A stretch of 64,000 nt of DNA from CAXMNX01 sp964194845 (GTDB lineage: Bacteria; Pseudomonadota; Alphaproteobacteria; Rhodobacterales; Rhodobacteraceae). Location of the stretch: contig CAXMNX010000089.1 in assembly GCA_964194845.1 (NCBI GenBank), forward strand, positions 7,539-71,538, in the 5' to 3' direction. Below, piece after piece: positions 24,378 to 32,778 of the stretch. The position numbers and the translations under genes are program-made. Every line of letters begins with the position of its first letter. The first letter of the stretch is position 1. A model generated the notes under the pieces. That model was given only the letters and a program-made list of their open reading frames with translations. It was not told the origin of the DNA and did no database searches.

Positions 24378-25537
24378 TCACAGCATCGGTCCGCATGGCA
24401 GACGGAACTATGAATTTGGTCCAAACGGATTTTCTTGCCGGTTGCGATGGCGGATCGAGCCCGGTTCGCAATGCTCTCGGGATCAGTCTGCGCGGCGAAG
24501 GCGATATCCTGCGGCTGCGTCAGGCACTTTTCCGCTGCGATACCCTGTTTGACCAATTGCCGATTGGCGGCGGTCCGGGCACGGGCCGACATTACCACGT
24601 TGCCGATGATGCCCATTCCTTTCTAATCATGCAGGATTCGACCCGGCACTGGACACTTCACGCAGTTGTCGAGGACGACGCGGCGATGGCCCGGCAATTT
24701 GAGAAGATCGTGGGCGTGCCGATTGACTATGAGATGCTGTATGTTGGCGGTTGGAAACAGAACCTTCTTCTGGCGGACAAATACGGAGAAGGGCGCGTCT
24801 GGCTGGCGGGAGACGCCGCGCATCTGGTAGTTCCCACCGGTGGGCTGGGCATGAATACCGGGATTGGTGATGCCGTCGATCTTTCGTGGAAACTGGCAGC
24901 CGTACTACAAGGGTGGGGCGGCCCGGAGCTTTTGCCGTCCTATGAAATTGAACGACGGCAAGTCGGCGACCGCAACATCGGCGCGTCACGCCATGCATCG
25001 ACCGGCAGGCGCAAGTGGCGCTCTCTTTGGCGGCCGGAACTGGACTGTGACGCACCGGATTACGATGCCGCACGCACCGAGTTTGTCCGCGTGGCCGATG
25101 AAGAACAGCGCAAAACCAATGAAATGATTGGGGCAGAACTGGGCTATCGCTATGTGGGCAGCCCGGTGATCATCGAAGAACCCGGCGGGCCGGAGCAATC
25201 TTTTCGGACCTACGACCCGGCCGCCTGGACTGGCGTTCGCCTGCCGCATTCCTGGATTGCTCCGGGCCAGTCCGTTCTTGACGCATGTGGCCCGCAATTC
25301 ACTGTCCTACGGTTTGGCGCGGAAATCGACGCCGCAGAGACAATAGTTCGCGCATTTGAAGCGGTTCACGTGCCGGTTCGCGAAGTTGCAATCGAAGACG
25401 AGCATCTCCGCAAGCAATACGGGCGCGATTTGTTCCTTCTGCGTCCCGATCTGCACATTGCATGGCGGGGCAACACAGTGCCAACCGACCCCATGGCGCT
25501 GGCTTTACAGGTCTCCGGAAACAACAAAAGGGCGTGA
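24368..25537 (+). pseudogene. FAD-dependent aromatic monooxygenase, N-terminus deleted
   Basis: Remnant of a phenol-hydroxylase/MhpA-type flavin monooxygenase. The DG motif is present as FLAGCDGGSSPVRNALG, and the GD motif as GRVWLAGDAAHLVVPTGGLGMNTGIGDAVDLSWKLA (read around residues 150-185 of the frame). The N-terminal FAD-binding GxGxxG segment and roughly 100-150 residues are absent: homology starts at YDGVTASVRMADGT (24368), and a TGA lies just upstream (24362-24364). Met codons at 24395 or later cannot restore the FAD site. The first recognisable codon lies within a few bases of the break in the divergent QuiC-like gene, so one deletion removed both 5' ends. Confidence 0.8.
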
Positions 25538-25541
25538 AGGC

Positions 25542-25937
25542 ATGAAAAAAATTGACGTATTCACGCATATCTGGCCGGAAAGCTATCACAAGGCATTGAT
25601 CGATCTGGTCGGTGAGACGACCGATATCACGCGTCGGTCCGAGGCGGTGCCGATGATGGTCAATCTGGATCGCCGCCTTGAGGTCATGGACACGTTCGGG
25701 CCTGACTATTGCCAGATCCTGTCGCTCGGCTCTGCGTCCTACGAACTTGTGGCCGACCCGGATGACGCGCTTCGTCTTGCCCGCATTGGTTCCGATGGCA
25801 TGGCTGACCTTGTCGCCCGTGACCCCGGGCGGTTTCCCGGCTTCATCGCGACGGCTGTCATGTCGAACCCGGATGCGGCCGTCGGCGAAGCGCGGCGCGC
25901 GATCGAACAGCTTGGGAAGCTGCTGCTTTGCCATTGA
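25542..25937 (+). pseudogene. Amidohydrolase family protein, C-terminus missing
   Basis: N-terminal third of an amidohydrolase of the ACMSD/2,3-dihydroxybenzoate decarboxylase group, which acts on aromatic or ring-cleavage acids. The opening MKKIDVFTHIWP carries a variant of the metal motif DxHxH (Phe replaces the first His: DVFTH), then SEAVPMMVNLDRRLEVMDTFG and ARDPGRFPGFIATAVMSNPD. The reading frame runs into the tRNA-Gly fragment at 25909 and stops at 25937, losing about 200 residues with the remaining metal ligands and catalytic Asp. It starts 4 bases after the monooxygenase stop, so the two were an operon. Confidence 0.78.
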
Positions 25938-25948
25938 GATACACCCGC
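25909..25948 (-). pseudogene. Decayed 5' half of tRNA-Gly
   Basis: 40 bases matching the 5' half and anticodon loop of the tRNA at 23042-23115, with 38 identities and the same orientation. The two changes fall in the D-stem and create mismatches (positions 10-25 and 13-22), so the copy is non-functional. Upstream of it on the minus strand a promoter-like pair remains: TTGCCG (25987-25982), 17 bases, CATAGG (25964-25959). Confidence 0.85.
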
Positions 25949-26075
25949 GCGAGGCTGTCCTATGCCCCAGCCGTGGAGCATCGGCAACAAAAACCCACTT
26001 AACCACGGTCGCGGCTGTGTCAGCGACGCCGGGCGCTGTAACCTTGGGCCAAAATACAAACAACGGACGGCAGGC

Positions 26076-28049
26076 ATGAGCAATTTGAGGGAGATTCTGG
26101 CGGCCGGCGAGGTGGCTTTGGCCGAGGGTCGCGGCAAAGACGCATTTGATCATATGAGCGACGCCATGGAGATCCGGCCCGGGTTTGCCCCCATCGCCGA
26201 ATTTTATTTGCGCGCCTGTCTGGCAAGCGGGAAGAATGACAACGCCTGGCAGGCCGCCGAGCATCTGGCGCTTCTGGTGCCAGACAGCAAGGACGCGGCA
26301 GACGCTTTTCGCGTCGCGGGCAAGGCGCTTGACCGGGAGCATGAAGGTGCGCGGCGGGCGACGGACATTTATGCGGCAATTGCAAAAGCAAGCGGCGGGG
26401 CTTTGAAAAGCAAGGTAAAGGGTCTTTTCGCCCGCAACGCGCCGAGCCCGGACCTGGCCTGCCTTGACGCTGCACTCGCCAGTGATCTGCCGGCAGGACT
26501 GAAAACATTGCTTTCGCGGGCGCGGGACCAGTTGCAGGGCGGCCAGCACGAGGCGGCGAGCCGCAGCGCGGCAGAATTGTCCGAGACGAAGGTAATTCAT
26601 CCCGCCGCCCGTTTGCTGGCTGGAATTGTCGGCCTAGCCGAAGGCCAGTTTCAGGAGGCGCTTGCAAATTTCGATGCAGCGTCCGAACTTCTGGGCGATC
26701 ACGCCGCACTTCGTGTGTTGACGCTTCGCGCCGCAGTTCAATCGGAAAAAATCGCGCGGGCCGAGGCCATCGTGAGTGGGATTGCGGAAAAAGACCGGAT
26801 GGGCCCTTGGGTTATGATGATCCTTGCGGAACTTTCTCAGAAACGCGGTGATCTGGCGAAAGCACATGAATTGGCGGCGGAGCTGGAGAAAAAGCACCGG
26901 ACGCCCGAGGCGGCTGTTTTACAGGCACGGCTTTTTGCCGCTGAGGGCAGGTTTGAGGAGGCGGCTGCATCGCACAAGACAAGTGCTGAGCGCGCGCCGC
27001 TGTCAGGACGACCGTTTTATGCCGCCGCTGTCGAGCGACAGATGGTTCAGGGCACGGATTTGTTTTCGCTGGCCGAAGCGCGGCTTTCCAACCCGTCAAT
27101 GGCGCAAAACGAGCGCGCCTATATCCATTTTGCGCTTGGAAAGGCGCTTCAGGCCACGGGCGGGCCCGATGCGGCATTCGATCACTTTCGCCGCGGTAAT
27201 GCGCTGATGGATCGGTGGTACGATCCCGATAGCGAGCAGGGCGACATCGATGCACTGACCCGTCACGTCACAGCCGAGCGGCTTGGGCGCGCGTCCGCCA
27301 ACGAGCGTGGCAAAGGGATTGTCGCTGTCTGCGGCATGCCGCGATCGGGGTCCACGCTTACGGCGCAAATTCTTGGGCGGCACCCGGGGGCGATTTCGAT
27401 AGGCGAGGCTTTTGCGTTCAGTCACTGCCTCGATGTGGCGACGTCTGCCGGGTATCCTGAGAAGATTGACGAGATTGATGGTGCCTTTTTTGAGGAACTG
27501 GGTGATCGCTACCTGTCAATGCTGCCCGAGGCCGCACAGGACGCCGACATTGTGGTCGACAAGGCCCTGATGACGTTTCGGGATCTTGGGTTGTTGCGGC
27601 TGATGCTTCCCGGCGCAAAGGTCGTTCATGCTCGCCGCGATCACCGTGACACATGCTTTTCGATCTATTGCCAGCGTTTCGAAGGCTATCACGGATACGC
27701 TTACCGACTGGATACGCTGGCGCATTTTGCCCATTTGCACGATGAGATAATGGCGCATTGGACGGCGACGATGGGTGCGCAAATCCAAACTGTCGAATAC
27801 GAGGATGTGGTGGAGAACGTGGAAAATGCGGCCCGGCGAATTCTGGACTTTGCCGGGTTGGATTTTCGCCCTGAGTGTCTGGATTTCCAGAAAGCGCAAG
27901 GCCAGGTCACAACCAGCTCGGCCTTTCAGGTGCGCCAGAAGATTTACAGCTCGTCGGTTGGCGCATGGAGGCGACACGAGAGCGATTTGGCAGTCCTACT
28001 GGAAGGGTTGAAAAATAAGCCATTTCAGAGTCTTACGGAGGAAACCTAG
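26076..28049 (+). CDS. TPR-repeat sulfotransferase
   Basis: A 657-residue protein with an N-terminal helical tetratricopeptide region (about residues 1-400, repeats such as AAGEVALAEGRGKDAFDHMSDAM and LAGIVGLAEGQFQEALANFDAAS) and a C-terminal PAPS-dependent sulfotransferase. The 5'-phosphosulfate loop is VAVCGMPRSGSTLTAQIL, and the 3'-phosphate region is KVVHARRDHRDTCFSIYCQRF. It has no signal peptide, so sulfation would be cytosolic; the acceptor could be a protein, peptide or surface glycan. The start at 26076 gives MSNLREILAAGEVALAEG. It is the first intact gene to the right of the tRNA fragment and ends 42 bases from the convergent corrinoid activase. Confidence 0.88.
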   Translation: MSNLREILAAGEVALAEGRGKDAFDHMSDAMEIRPGFAPIAEFYLRACLASGKNDNAWQAAEHLALLVPDSKDAADAFRVAGKALDREHEGARRATDIYAAIAKASGGALKSKVKGLFARNAPSPDLACLDAALASDLPAGLKTLLSRARDQLQGGQHEAASRSAAELSETKVIHPAARLLAGIVGLAEGQFQEALANFDAASELLGDHAALRVLTLRAAVQSEKIARAEAIVSGIAEKDRMGPWVMMILAELSQKRGDLAKAHELAAELEKKHRTPEAAVLQARLFAAEGRFEEAAASHKTSAERAPLSGRPFYAAAVERQMVQGTDLFSLAEARLSNPSMAQNERAYIHFALGKALQATGGPDAAFDHFRRGNALMDRWYDPDSEQGDIDALTRHVTAERLGRASANERGKGIVAVCGMPRSGSTLTAQILGRHPGAISIGEAFAFSHCLDVATSAGYPEKIDEIDGAFFEELGDRYLSMLPEAAQDADIVVDKALMTFRDLGLLRLMLPGAKVVHARRDHRDTCFSIYCQRFEGYHGYAYRLDTLAHFAHLHDEIMAHWTATMGAQIQTVEYEDVVENVENAARRILDFAGLDFRPECLDFQKAQGQVTTSSAFQVRQKIYSSSVGAWRRHESDLAVLLEGLKNKPFQSLTEET

Positions 28050-28091
28050 CCGCATAGATGCGCGGCGTTTGCGTCAAACTGGCGAAAACTT

Positions 28092-30137
28092 TTATCCGCG
28101 CCGCCGCGGGCGTCTGCGGCCACCGTCTTCATCGCCGCCACGGGTGTTGAACGACACGTCGGGAAGCGTGACGATGTGGCTTAGCTCGGTGAAGGGAGCT
28201 GTGGCATGGGGGATGGCGTTGGCGGCAACGAAATGTTCCTGGAACTTTGGCTCGATCGCGGTTTCGACCTTGTGGATGCGATGAACTTCGGCCTCGATTT
28301 TCGCGCGTGCGGAAATATCGCAAAGCGCGATCCGGGCACCGGTTCCGGCGGCATTGCCGGCCGAGGTGACCTTGTCGAGTGGGCAATCGGGGATCATCCC
28401 CAGCACCATCGCGTGTTTGGGGCTGATATGCGCGCCGAACGCACCGGCCAGAACCACCCGGTCCACCGTGTCGGTCTGAAGCTCGTCCATCAAAAGCCTG
28501 GCACCGGCATAAAGCGCTGATTTCGCAAGCTGAATTGCCCGGATGTCGCCCTGGGTGACGGTGATAAATGGCCCGCCATCCGCGGTGCCGTCGCGGATCA
28601 CGTAAGCATGGGTGCGGCCTTCGGGGATATTGCGCGCGGTGCCGGTTTGCGCGGCTGACCCGATCAGCCCGGATGGATCAACCAGCCCGGCCATACGCAT
28701 CTCGGCCACAGCCTCGATGATGCCCGAGCCGCAAATGCCGGTGACCCCGGTGATCGCAATGGCATCGTCGAAGCCGTCCTCATCGGACCAGATATCCGAG
28801 CCGATGACGCGAAAGCGCGGCTCTTTCGTCACCGGGTCAATTTCGACCCGTTCGATGGCGCCGGGTGCGGCGCGCTGGCCGCTGGAGATCTGCGCGCCTT
28901 CGAATGCAGGCCCGGTGGGCGACGAGCAGGCCAGGACTTTCGTTTTATCGCCAAGCAGGATCTCGGCGTTGGTGCCTACGTCGCATATCAGCACGAGATC
29001 TTCAGACTTATAGGGTTCCTCGGACAATGCGACCGCCGCGCAATCCGCACCGACGTGCCCGGCGATGCAGGGGAGGATATACACCCGCGCCGCCGGGCTG
29101 ACGGTTGTGAGACCAACGCTGGATGCAGGGCAACGAACAGGCTCGGAGGTTGCAAGGGCGAAAGGGGCCTGTCCAAGCTCGACCGGATCGATGCCCAATA
29201 AGAGGTGGTGCATGACAGGATTGCAGACGATGGTGGCCTCAACAATCTGTTCGATCGGGACTTCCGCATCCTCGGCCAGATCCCGCGCCAACGCGCCCAA
29301 CGCCTCGCGCACGGCTCCAGTCATCTCGACATCGCCGCCGGGGTTCATCATCACGTAAGACACCCGGCTCATCAGGTCTTCGCCAAAGCGGATTTGCGGG
29401 TTCATGACCCCGTCAGAAGCCAAGACGTTGCCGTTTCTGAGATCGCAAAGATGCGCTGCAATGGTGGTCGAGCCGAGGTCGATCGCCAGCCCATAGAGCC
29501 GACCTTCGAAAAACCCGGGCCAGATATCGACAATTCGGTGGACCGTATCGATGTGGTCTTTGTGGAGTGCAACCGTGACGGTCCACTTGCCATTGCGAAG
29601 CGCAGGTTGCAGTTTTCGCAGGACGGGAAGCGGTGCATCCAGCCCATCGACATCCCAATCGCGCTTCAGCGCTTCGGCCAGACGCTGAAGATCCCCCGAT
29701 GGTTCGTGCATATCGGGTTCGCGCACTTCAACGTAGTAAAGCCGCGTCGCCGGATCCATTGTGATCTGGCGCACCGTTGCGGCCTTTCGGACAACCTGCT
29801 TGTGAACCTGGCTTTCGGGCGGCACGTCGATCACAAGATCGCCCTGGATGGTCGCCTGGCACCCCAGGCGGCGGCCTTCTTTCAGCCCGCGCTTTTGATG
29901 GTAGCGGTCTTCAACGGCGTTCCAGCTGGATACGGCGTTTTCCTCGACCGTGACCCCGTGCTTTGGAAAGTTCCCGAATCCGGGCGAGACCTGACATTTT
30001 GAACAGATGCCGCGACCGCCGCAGACCGAATCGAGGTCGACCCCAAGGCGCCGCGCAGCCGTTAGGATCGGCGTGCCCAGGTCGAACTGGCCTCGTTTGC
30101 CCGAGGGCGTAAAGATCACCAAAGCTTTGTCAGACAT
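28092..30137 (-). CDS. RACo-like ASKHA corrinoid-activating Fe-S protein
   Basis: A 681-residue homologue of reductive activators of corrinoid methyltransferases (RACo/DUF4445). The N-terminal plant-type [2Fe-2S] ferredoxin domain has CGGRGICSKCQ plus a later Cys in RRLGCQATI. A linker leads to the ASKHA ATPase with phosphate-1 LAIDLGSTTIAAHL, phosphate-2 ICDVGTNAEILL and the adenosine motif VLAGAFGAHI. It would return inactive cob(II)alamin to cob(I)alamin using ATP and low-potential electrons. The C-terminal tail is Gly/Arg-rich (GGDEDGGRRRPRRRG). It is 2.4 kb downstream of the methyltransferase operon on the same strand, which is its natural partner. Confidence 0.9.
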   Translation of the reverse strand: MSDKALVIFTPSGKRGQFDLGTPILTAARRLGVDLDSVCGGRGICSKCQVSPGFGNFPKHGVTVEENAVSSWNAVEDRYHQKRGLKEGRRLGCQATIQGDLVIDVPPESQVHKQVVRKAATVRQITMDPATRLYYVEVREPDMHEPSGDLQRLAEALKRDWDVDGLDAPLPVLRKLQPALRNGKWTVTVALHKDHIDTVHRIVDIWPGFFEGRLYGLAIDLGSTTIAAHLCDLRNGNVLASDGVMNPQIRFGEDLMSRVSYVMMNPGGDVEMTGAVREALGALARDLAEDAEVPIEQIVEATIVCNPVMHHLLLGIDPVELGQAPFALATSEPVRCPASSVGLTTVSPAARVYILPCIAGHVGADCAAVALSEEPYKSEDLVLICDVGTNAEILLGDKTKVLACSSPTGPAFEGAQISSGQRAAPGAIERVEIDPVTKEPRFRVIGSDIWSDEDGFDDAIAITGVTGICGSGIIEAVAEMRMAGLVDPSGLIGSAAQTGTARNIPEGRTHAYVIRDGTADGGPFITVTQGDIRAIQLAKSALYAGARLLMDELQTDTVDRVVLAGAFGAHISPKHAMVLGMIPDCPLDKVTSAGNAAGTGARIALCDISARAKIEAEVHRIHKVETAIEPKFQEHFVAANAIPHATAPFTELSHIVTLPDVSFNTRGGDEDGGRRRPRRRG

Positions 30138-30297
30138 ATATTTTCCGCCACTGTCGCGGCGAAGAATACTGCGCTTTAGGGCAATTGAAAGGCCAGTCGC
30201 GCCAGAATTGGTCCCTGAAACGTCATCTTGGAAGCGCGGTGTCGCCTCAATATTGAATTAAAACAAAAGACGTAAAGAGTTCGGGAAAGGTACTCCC

Positions 30298-30570
30298 ATG
30301 GATCCCATTGTTCTGGCGACCGTTGCGGTGGTTTATGTGTCATTGCAAGGTGCTGCACTTGCGCGGTTTTCCGGCCCCTGGCGGGTCGCAGCCATCATTC
30401 CGGTTCCGGCACTTTGTGCGATGCTGATCGTATCCGTTGTCGGTGGCCTGTTTGGCATCGCCGGATCCGAGATCGCGTCGTTCATCGCGGTGCCGGTTGG
30501 TCTGTTGTATCTGATCGCGCTGATTGTAGTGGCGCAGGTTGCGCGTCTATTTCGACTGCGCCTGGGCTAA
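30298..30570 (+). CDS. Small three-helix membrane protein
   Basis: A 90-residue integral membrane protein with three hydrophobic segments (about residues 4-20, 28-52 and 58-82) and a basic C-terminus VARLFRLRLG. No family recognised. AAAGG lies 8-9 bases before the ATG. Its last four bases overlap the end of the convergent gene at 30567. Confidence 0.7.
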   Translation: MDPIVLATVAVVYVSLQGAALARFSGPWRVAAIIPVPALCAMLIVSVVGGLFGIAGSEIASFIAVPVGLLYLIALIVVAQVARLFRLRLG

Positions 30571-31274
30571 CGATCTTGCAATGTATCGGTGGCAGGATTC
30601 CACACAAATAAAGCATCGACGCCATAGATCCATACGATCAAAGGCACCCACGACACTGCAAGTGCAATTACCAGGATCGTGATGGCTGGTCGGAAAAGTC
30701 GGCTGAATCCGGCGATAAAAGCGATGCCGCCGCCACCGCCGATCACCGAATTGCCCGGCACATTCAGCAAAATCCCCAAAAGCAAATAGCGACCTGTCCG
30801 AACCATTGGCCGCAACCAGCGAGGGGCACGCGCCGCCATGTGTTCGAGCCTTTGCTCGCGGCTCATCGGCGCCAATCGTTCAACCAGCCCGGCTGCGCGG
30901 CGAAGCCGCAGATCAGCCAAAAGACCATGCAGCCAGCCGTAGGGTGTGAACCGCCCCGCCAGCAGCGCGAGCGAAAGCCCCAGAACGGTCGCGGCATAGA
31001 CAAGCGGCGCAATCGACGCGCCCTTCAGAAACAAAAGGCTGATGCCGATCTCGATCCCCGGCATAAAGGGAATTGCGATCAGCAAAGCATAGGCCAAAAG
31101 CAACGCCGACAGCACGCCGATCATAAGACCGTCGCGACCGGCGGCCTCGGCCCGCGCGGTGGCCCAGTTCATCATCAAATGGATGGCAAAAACCGCGACT
31201 ACGATGACGACAATCCGCGCGCCCAGGCGAAATAGCCCCAACCAAAGCGGCGGTAACTGATCCTGGTCTGACAT
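30567..31274 (-). CDS. Multi-pass membrane protein, unknown function
   Basis: A 235-residue protein with about five predicted membrane segments (near residues 17-35, 50-73, 80-105, 155-185 and 195-215). A central cytosolic loop is rich in Arg (RLRRAAGLVERLAPMSREQRLEHMAARAPRW). A Gly-rich turn, PGNSVIGGGGGIAFIAGFSRLF, lies before the penultimate helix and resembles motifs in small-multipass transport or trafficking proteins, though I would not assign a family. It is possibly co-transcribed with the secreted protein upstream, 21 bases away. Confidence 0.72.
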   Translation of the reverse strand: MSDQDQLPPLWLGLFRLGARIVVIVVAVFAIHLMMNWATARAEAAGRDGLMIGVLSALLLAYALLIAIPFMPGIEIGISLLFLKGASIAPLVYAATVLGLSLALLAGRFTPYGWLHGLLADLRLRRAAGLVERLAPMSREQRLEHMAARAPRWLRPMVRTGRYLLLGILLNVPGNSVIGGGGGIAFIAGFSRLFRPAITILVIALAVSWVPLIVWIYGVDALFVWNPATDTLQDR

Positions 31275-31295
31275 TGTCCCCAGCTTTCCGGTGCG

Positions 31296-31616
31296 TTATT
31301 CCGGCGGCGCAGCCTCCCACGCGCATAGATCGACGCCCGGAAAGTCGAGCATCCGCGCGATGCTATCACCCGGAACACGACGCGAACAGCCTTCAAGTTC
31401 GCCTGCGTTTGCAAAGACCGCGACAGTTCCGGGGCCATCACCCTGAAGGCAAAGGCGCGCGTCTGGGGCAAGCGTTGCAATCGCGCGTCCGCCGGCATCG
31501 CTGGCCACGGTAAAAAGCCAAATGTCGCCGCTGACATTTTCCACGCAAAGCGCTGCCATAGCGCCGTTGGCACCAAGAAATGTGAAGGCGAAAACCGCGC
31601 GTGCAATTCGAGACAT
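31296..31616 (-). CDS. Small secreted protein, unknown function
   Basis: A 106-residue protein with a signal peptide (MSRIARAVFAFTFLGANGAMAA, likely cleavage after AMA) and a mature part containing four Cys (ALCVENVSG, RLCLQGDG, ELEGCSRR, VDLCAWEA), suggesting two periplasmic disulfides. No family recognised. It lies on the same strand as, and just upstream of, the membrane protein at 30567. Confidence 0.7.
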   Translation of the reverse strand: MSRIARAVFAFTFLGANGAMAALCVENVSGDIWLFTVASDAGGRAIATLAPDARLCLQGDGPGTVAVFANAGELEGCSRRVPGDSIARMLDFPGVDLCAWEAAPPE

Positions 31617-31762
31617 GGAAGAAGTGTGCGACTAGTTTTGAGGCTTCGTCCAATAACTTTTCTCGCACGCGATGGTGATGGGATTGTTAGCGAATTTTGA
31701 CCGCAGTTTAGTCCTTTGCGCGGCTAGGGTCGCCGAACAAAGAAAGCCACCGGAGGAACTTC

Positions 31763-32308
31763 ATGACATCAATTAAATACGCCTTTGCCGTCTCGGCCAT
31801 GTCACTTGCATTGTCTTTTCCTGCATCCGCGCAGGAATTCGGCACCGAAGCCGACGCCAACTACGCAGCATTTCTTTGGGCGGTCATGGAGGAGGGGCGA
31901 CTGGTCGGGGATAGCGCGTTATACGGTTACCCTTACGAGGGCGGCGAACCCCACGGCGCGCTTCTGGAGACGTTTTATACCGAAGCGACGATTGGCGGGC
32001 ATACCGGCACCCTGGTCGTGAAACGGAATTATGGCCCCGCAGAGGTCGAAGTTGACGAGGTGATTGGCGATCCAGCCGGGCATTTGGGCGCGATAACCGT
32101 CATGTTCCAACGCGAGGCCGGTTATGACGCGGATAATCAGAACTGGTTCTGGGTCAAATACCTGCCCGATGGCACGCTCGACAAGAACCCCAAGGGCATG
32201 AGCCTGGCCGGTCGTGTTGCCAAAGGCGCGGACGCCGGGTGCATTGCCTGCCATTCGGGCGAAGACGATTATATCTTCACGTCTGATGCTGTAGCGACGA
32301 TGCGGTAA
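31763..32308 (+). CDS. Cytochrome P460-like periplasmic c-haem protein
   Basis: A 181-residue exported protein: signal peptide to about residue 23 (LALSFPASAQ-EF) and a C-terminal haem c motif, AGCIACHSGEDDYIFTSD. The preceding WFWVKYLPDGTLDKNPKGMSLAGRVAKG is typical of the cytochrome P460 family, whose studied members oxidise hydroxylamine or act as cytochrome c'-beta. The electron partner and substrate here are unknown. The ATG at 31763 follows GGAGGAAC. It is divergent from the secreted protein at 31296. Confidence 0.82.
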   Translation: MTSIKYAFAVSAMSLALSFPASAQEFGTEADANYAAFLWAVMEEGRLVGDSALYGYPYEGGEPHGALLETFYTEATIGGHTGTLVVKRNYGPAEVEVDEVIGDPAGHLGAITVMFQREAGYDADNQNWFWVKYLPDGTLDKNPKGMSLAGRVAKGADAGCIACHSGEDDYIFTSDAVATMR

Positions 32309-32317
32309 AAACGCGGC

Positions 32318-32345
32318 GGCGACCGACCAGGTCGTCGCCACACCC
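32318..32345 (+). terminator. Weak terminator candidate after the P460 gene
   Basis: GGCGACcGA (32318-32326) and TCgTCGCC (32332-32339) pair, giving a GC-rich stem 10 bases after the stop. A short T run (GATTTTT) occurs about 12 bases later, too far for a textbook terminator. Confidence 0.35.
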
Positions 32346-32404
32346 AATAAGATTTTTCCAAGTGATTTCAGCGACGTTCATCATTTCTTTAATTTATGAT
32401 GCCA

Positions 32405-32430
32405 CACAATTTTTCGGACGAAAAATTGTG
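32405..32430. repeat. Perfect 12-bp hairpin between convergent genes
   Basis: CACAATTTTTCG (32405-32416) and CGAAAAATTGTG (32419-32430) are exact inverted repeats separated by GA. It is followed by two imperfect direct copies of a GAAGGCxTCGxGAAT unit (about 32439-32453 and 32469-32483). It may act as a bidirectional transcription end between the P460 gene and the minus-strand operon. Confidence 0.55.
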
Positions 32431-32503
32431 GCGCGGGCCGAAGGCATCGAGAATTTTAGAACCGGGTCGAAGGCGTCGGGAATCTGCGGGCCGGGCCTTG
32501 GTC

Positions 32504-32731
32504 TCAATTAATCATGCGAATTGGGTTGCGATTGCACACAACAACAAACTGACCGCCGCATTCCAGCAGGTGAAATTTGCGCGCCTGCACCTCGGCCACA
32601 AATCGGTCGCGTCCGATCTCTCGCTCGACCAGTTTTACGGATCGACGGATCACGCCGCCGCTTTTGACGGCCTTGGCGGCAAAGACCTGGTCAATCCAGA
32701 TCTCCGGGGCCGGATGGCGAGACAAGCTCAT
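32504..32731 (-). CDS. Conserved 75-residue protein at the end of the corrinoid operon
   Basis: A small soluble protein starting MSLSRHPAPEIWIDQVFAAK, with a helix carrying AVKSGGVIRRSVKLVEREIGRDRF and a strand-like C-terminal half (KFHLLECGGQFVVVCN) with two Cys. GGAGG lies 5 bases before the ATG. Similar short proteins in Rhodobacterales are sometimes labelled N-(5'-phosphoribosyl)anthranilate isomerase, for which I see no support: it is far too short for a TIM barrel. Its place as the last gene of the methyl-transfer operon suggests a link to that pathway. Confidence 0.7.
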   Translation of the reverse strand: MSLSRHPAPEIWIDQVFAAKAVKSGGVIRRSVKLVEREIGRDRFVAEVQARKFHLLECGGQFVVVCNRNPIRMIN

Positions 32732-32778
32732 GCCTCCGGGGATCTCGCGGCAAAGTTAAAATTTGGTGAAAGCCGGCT

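Noticed and set aside
24395..25537. An intact 380-residue flavin monooxygenase
   Set aside because: Lacks the N-terminal GxGxxG FAD site, and homology begins upstream of this Met after an in-frame stop.
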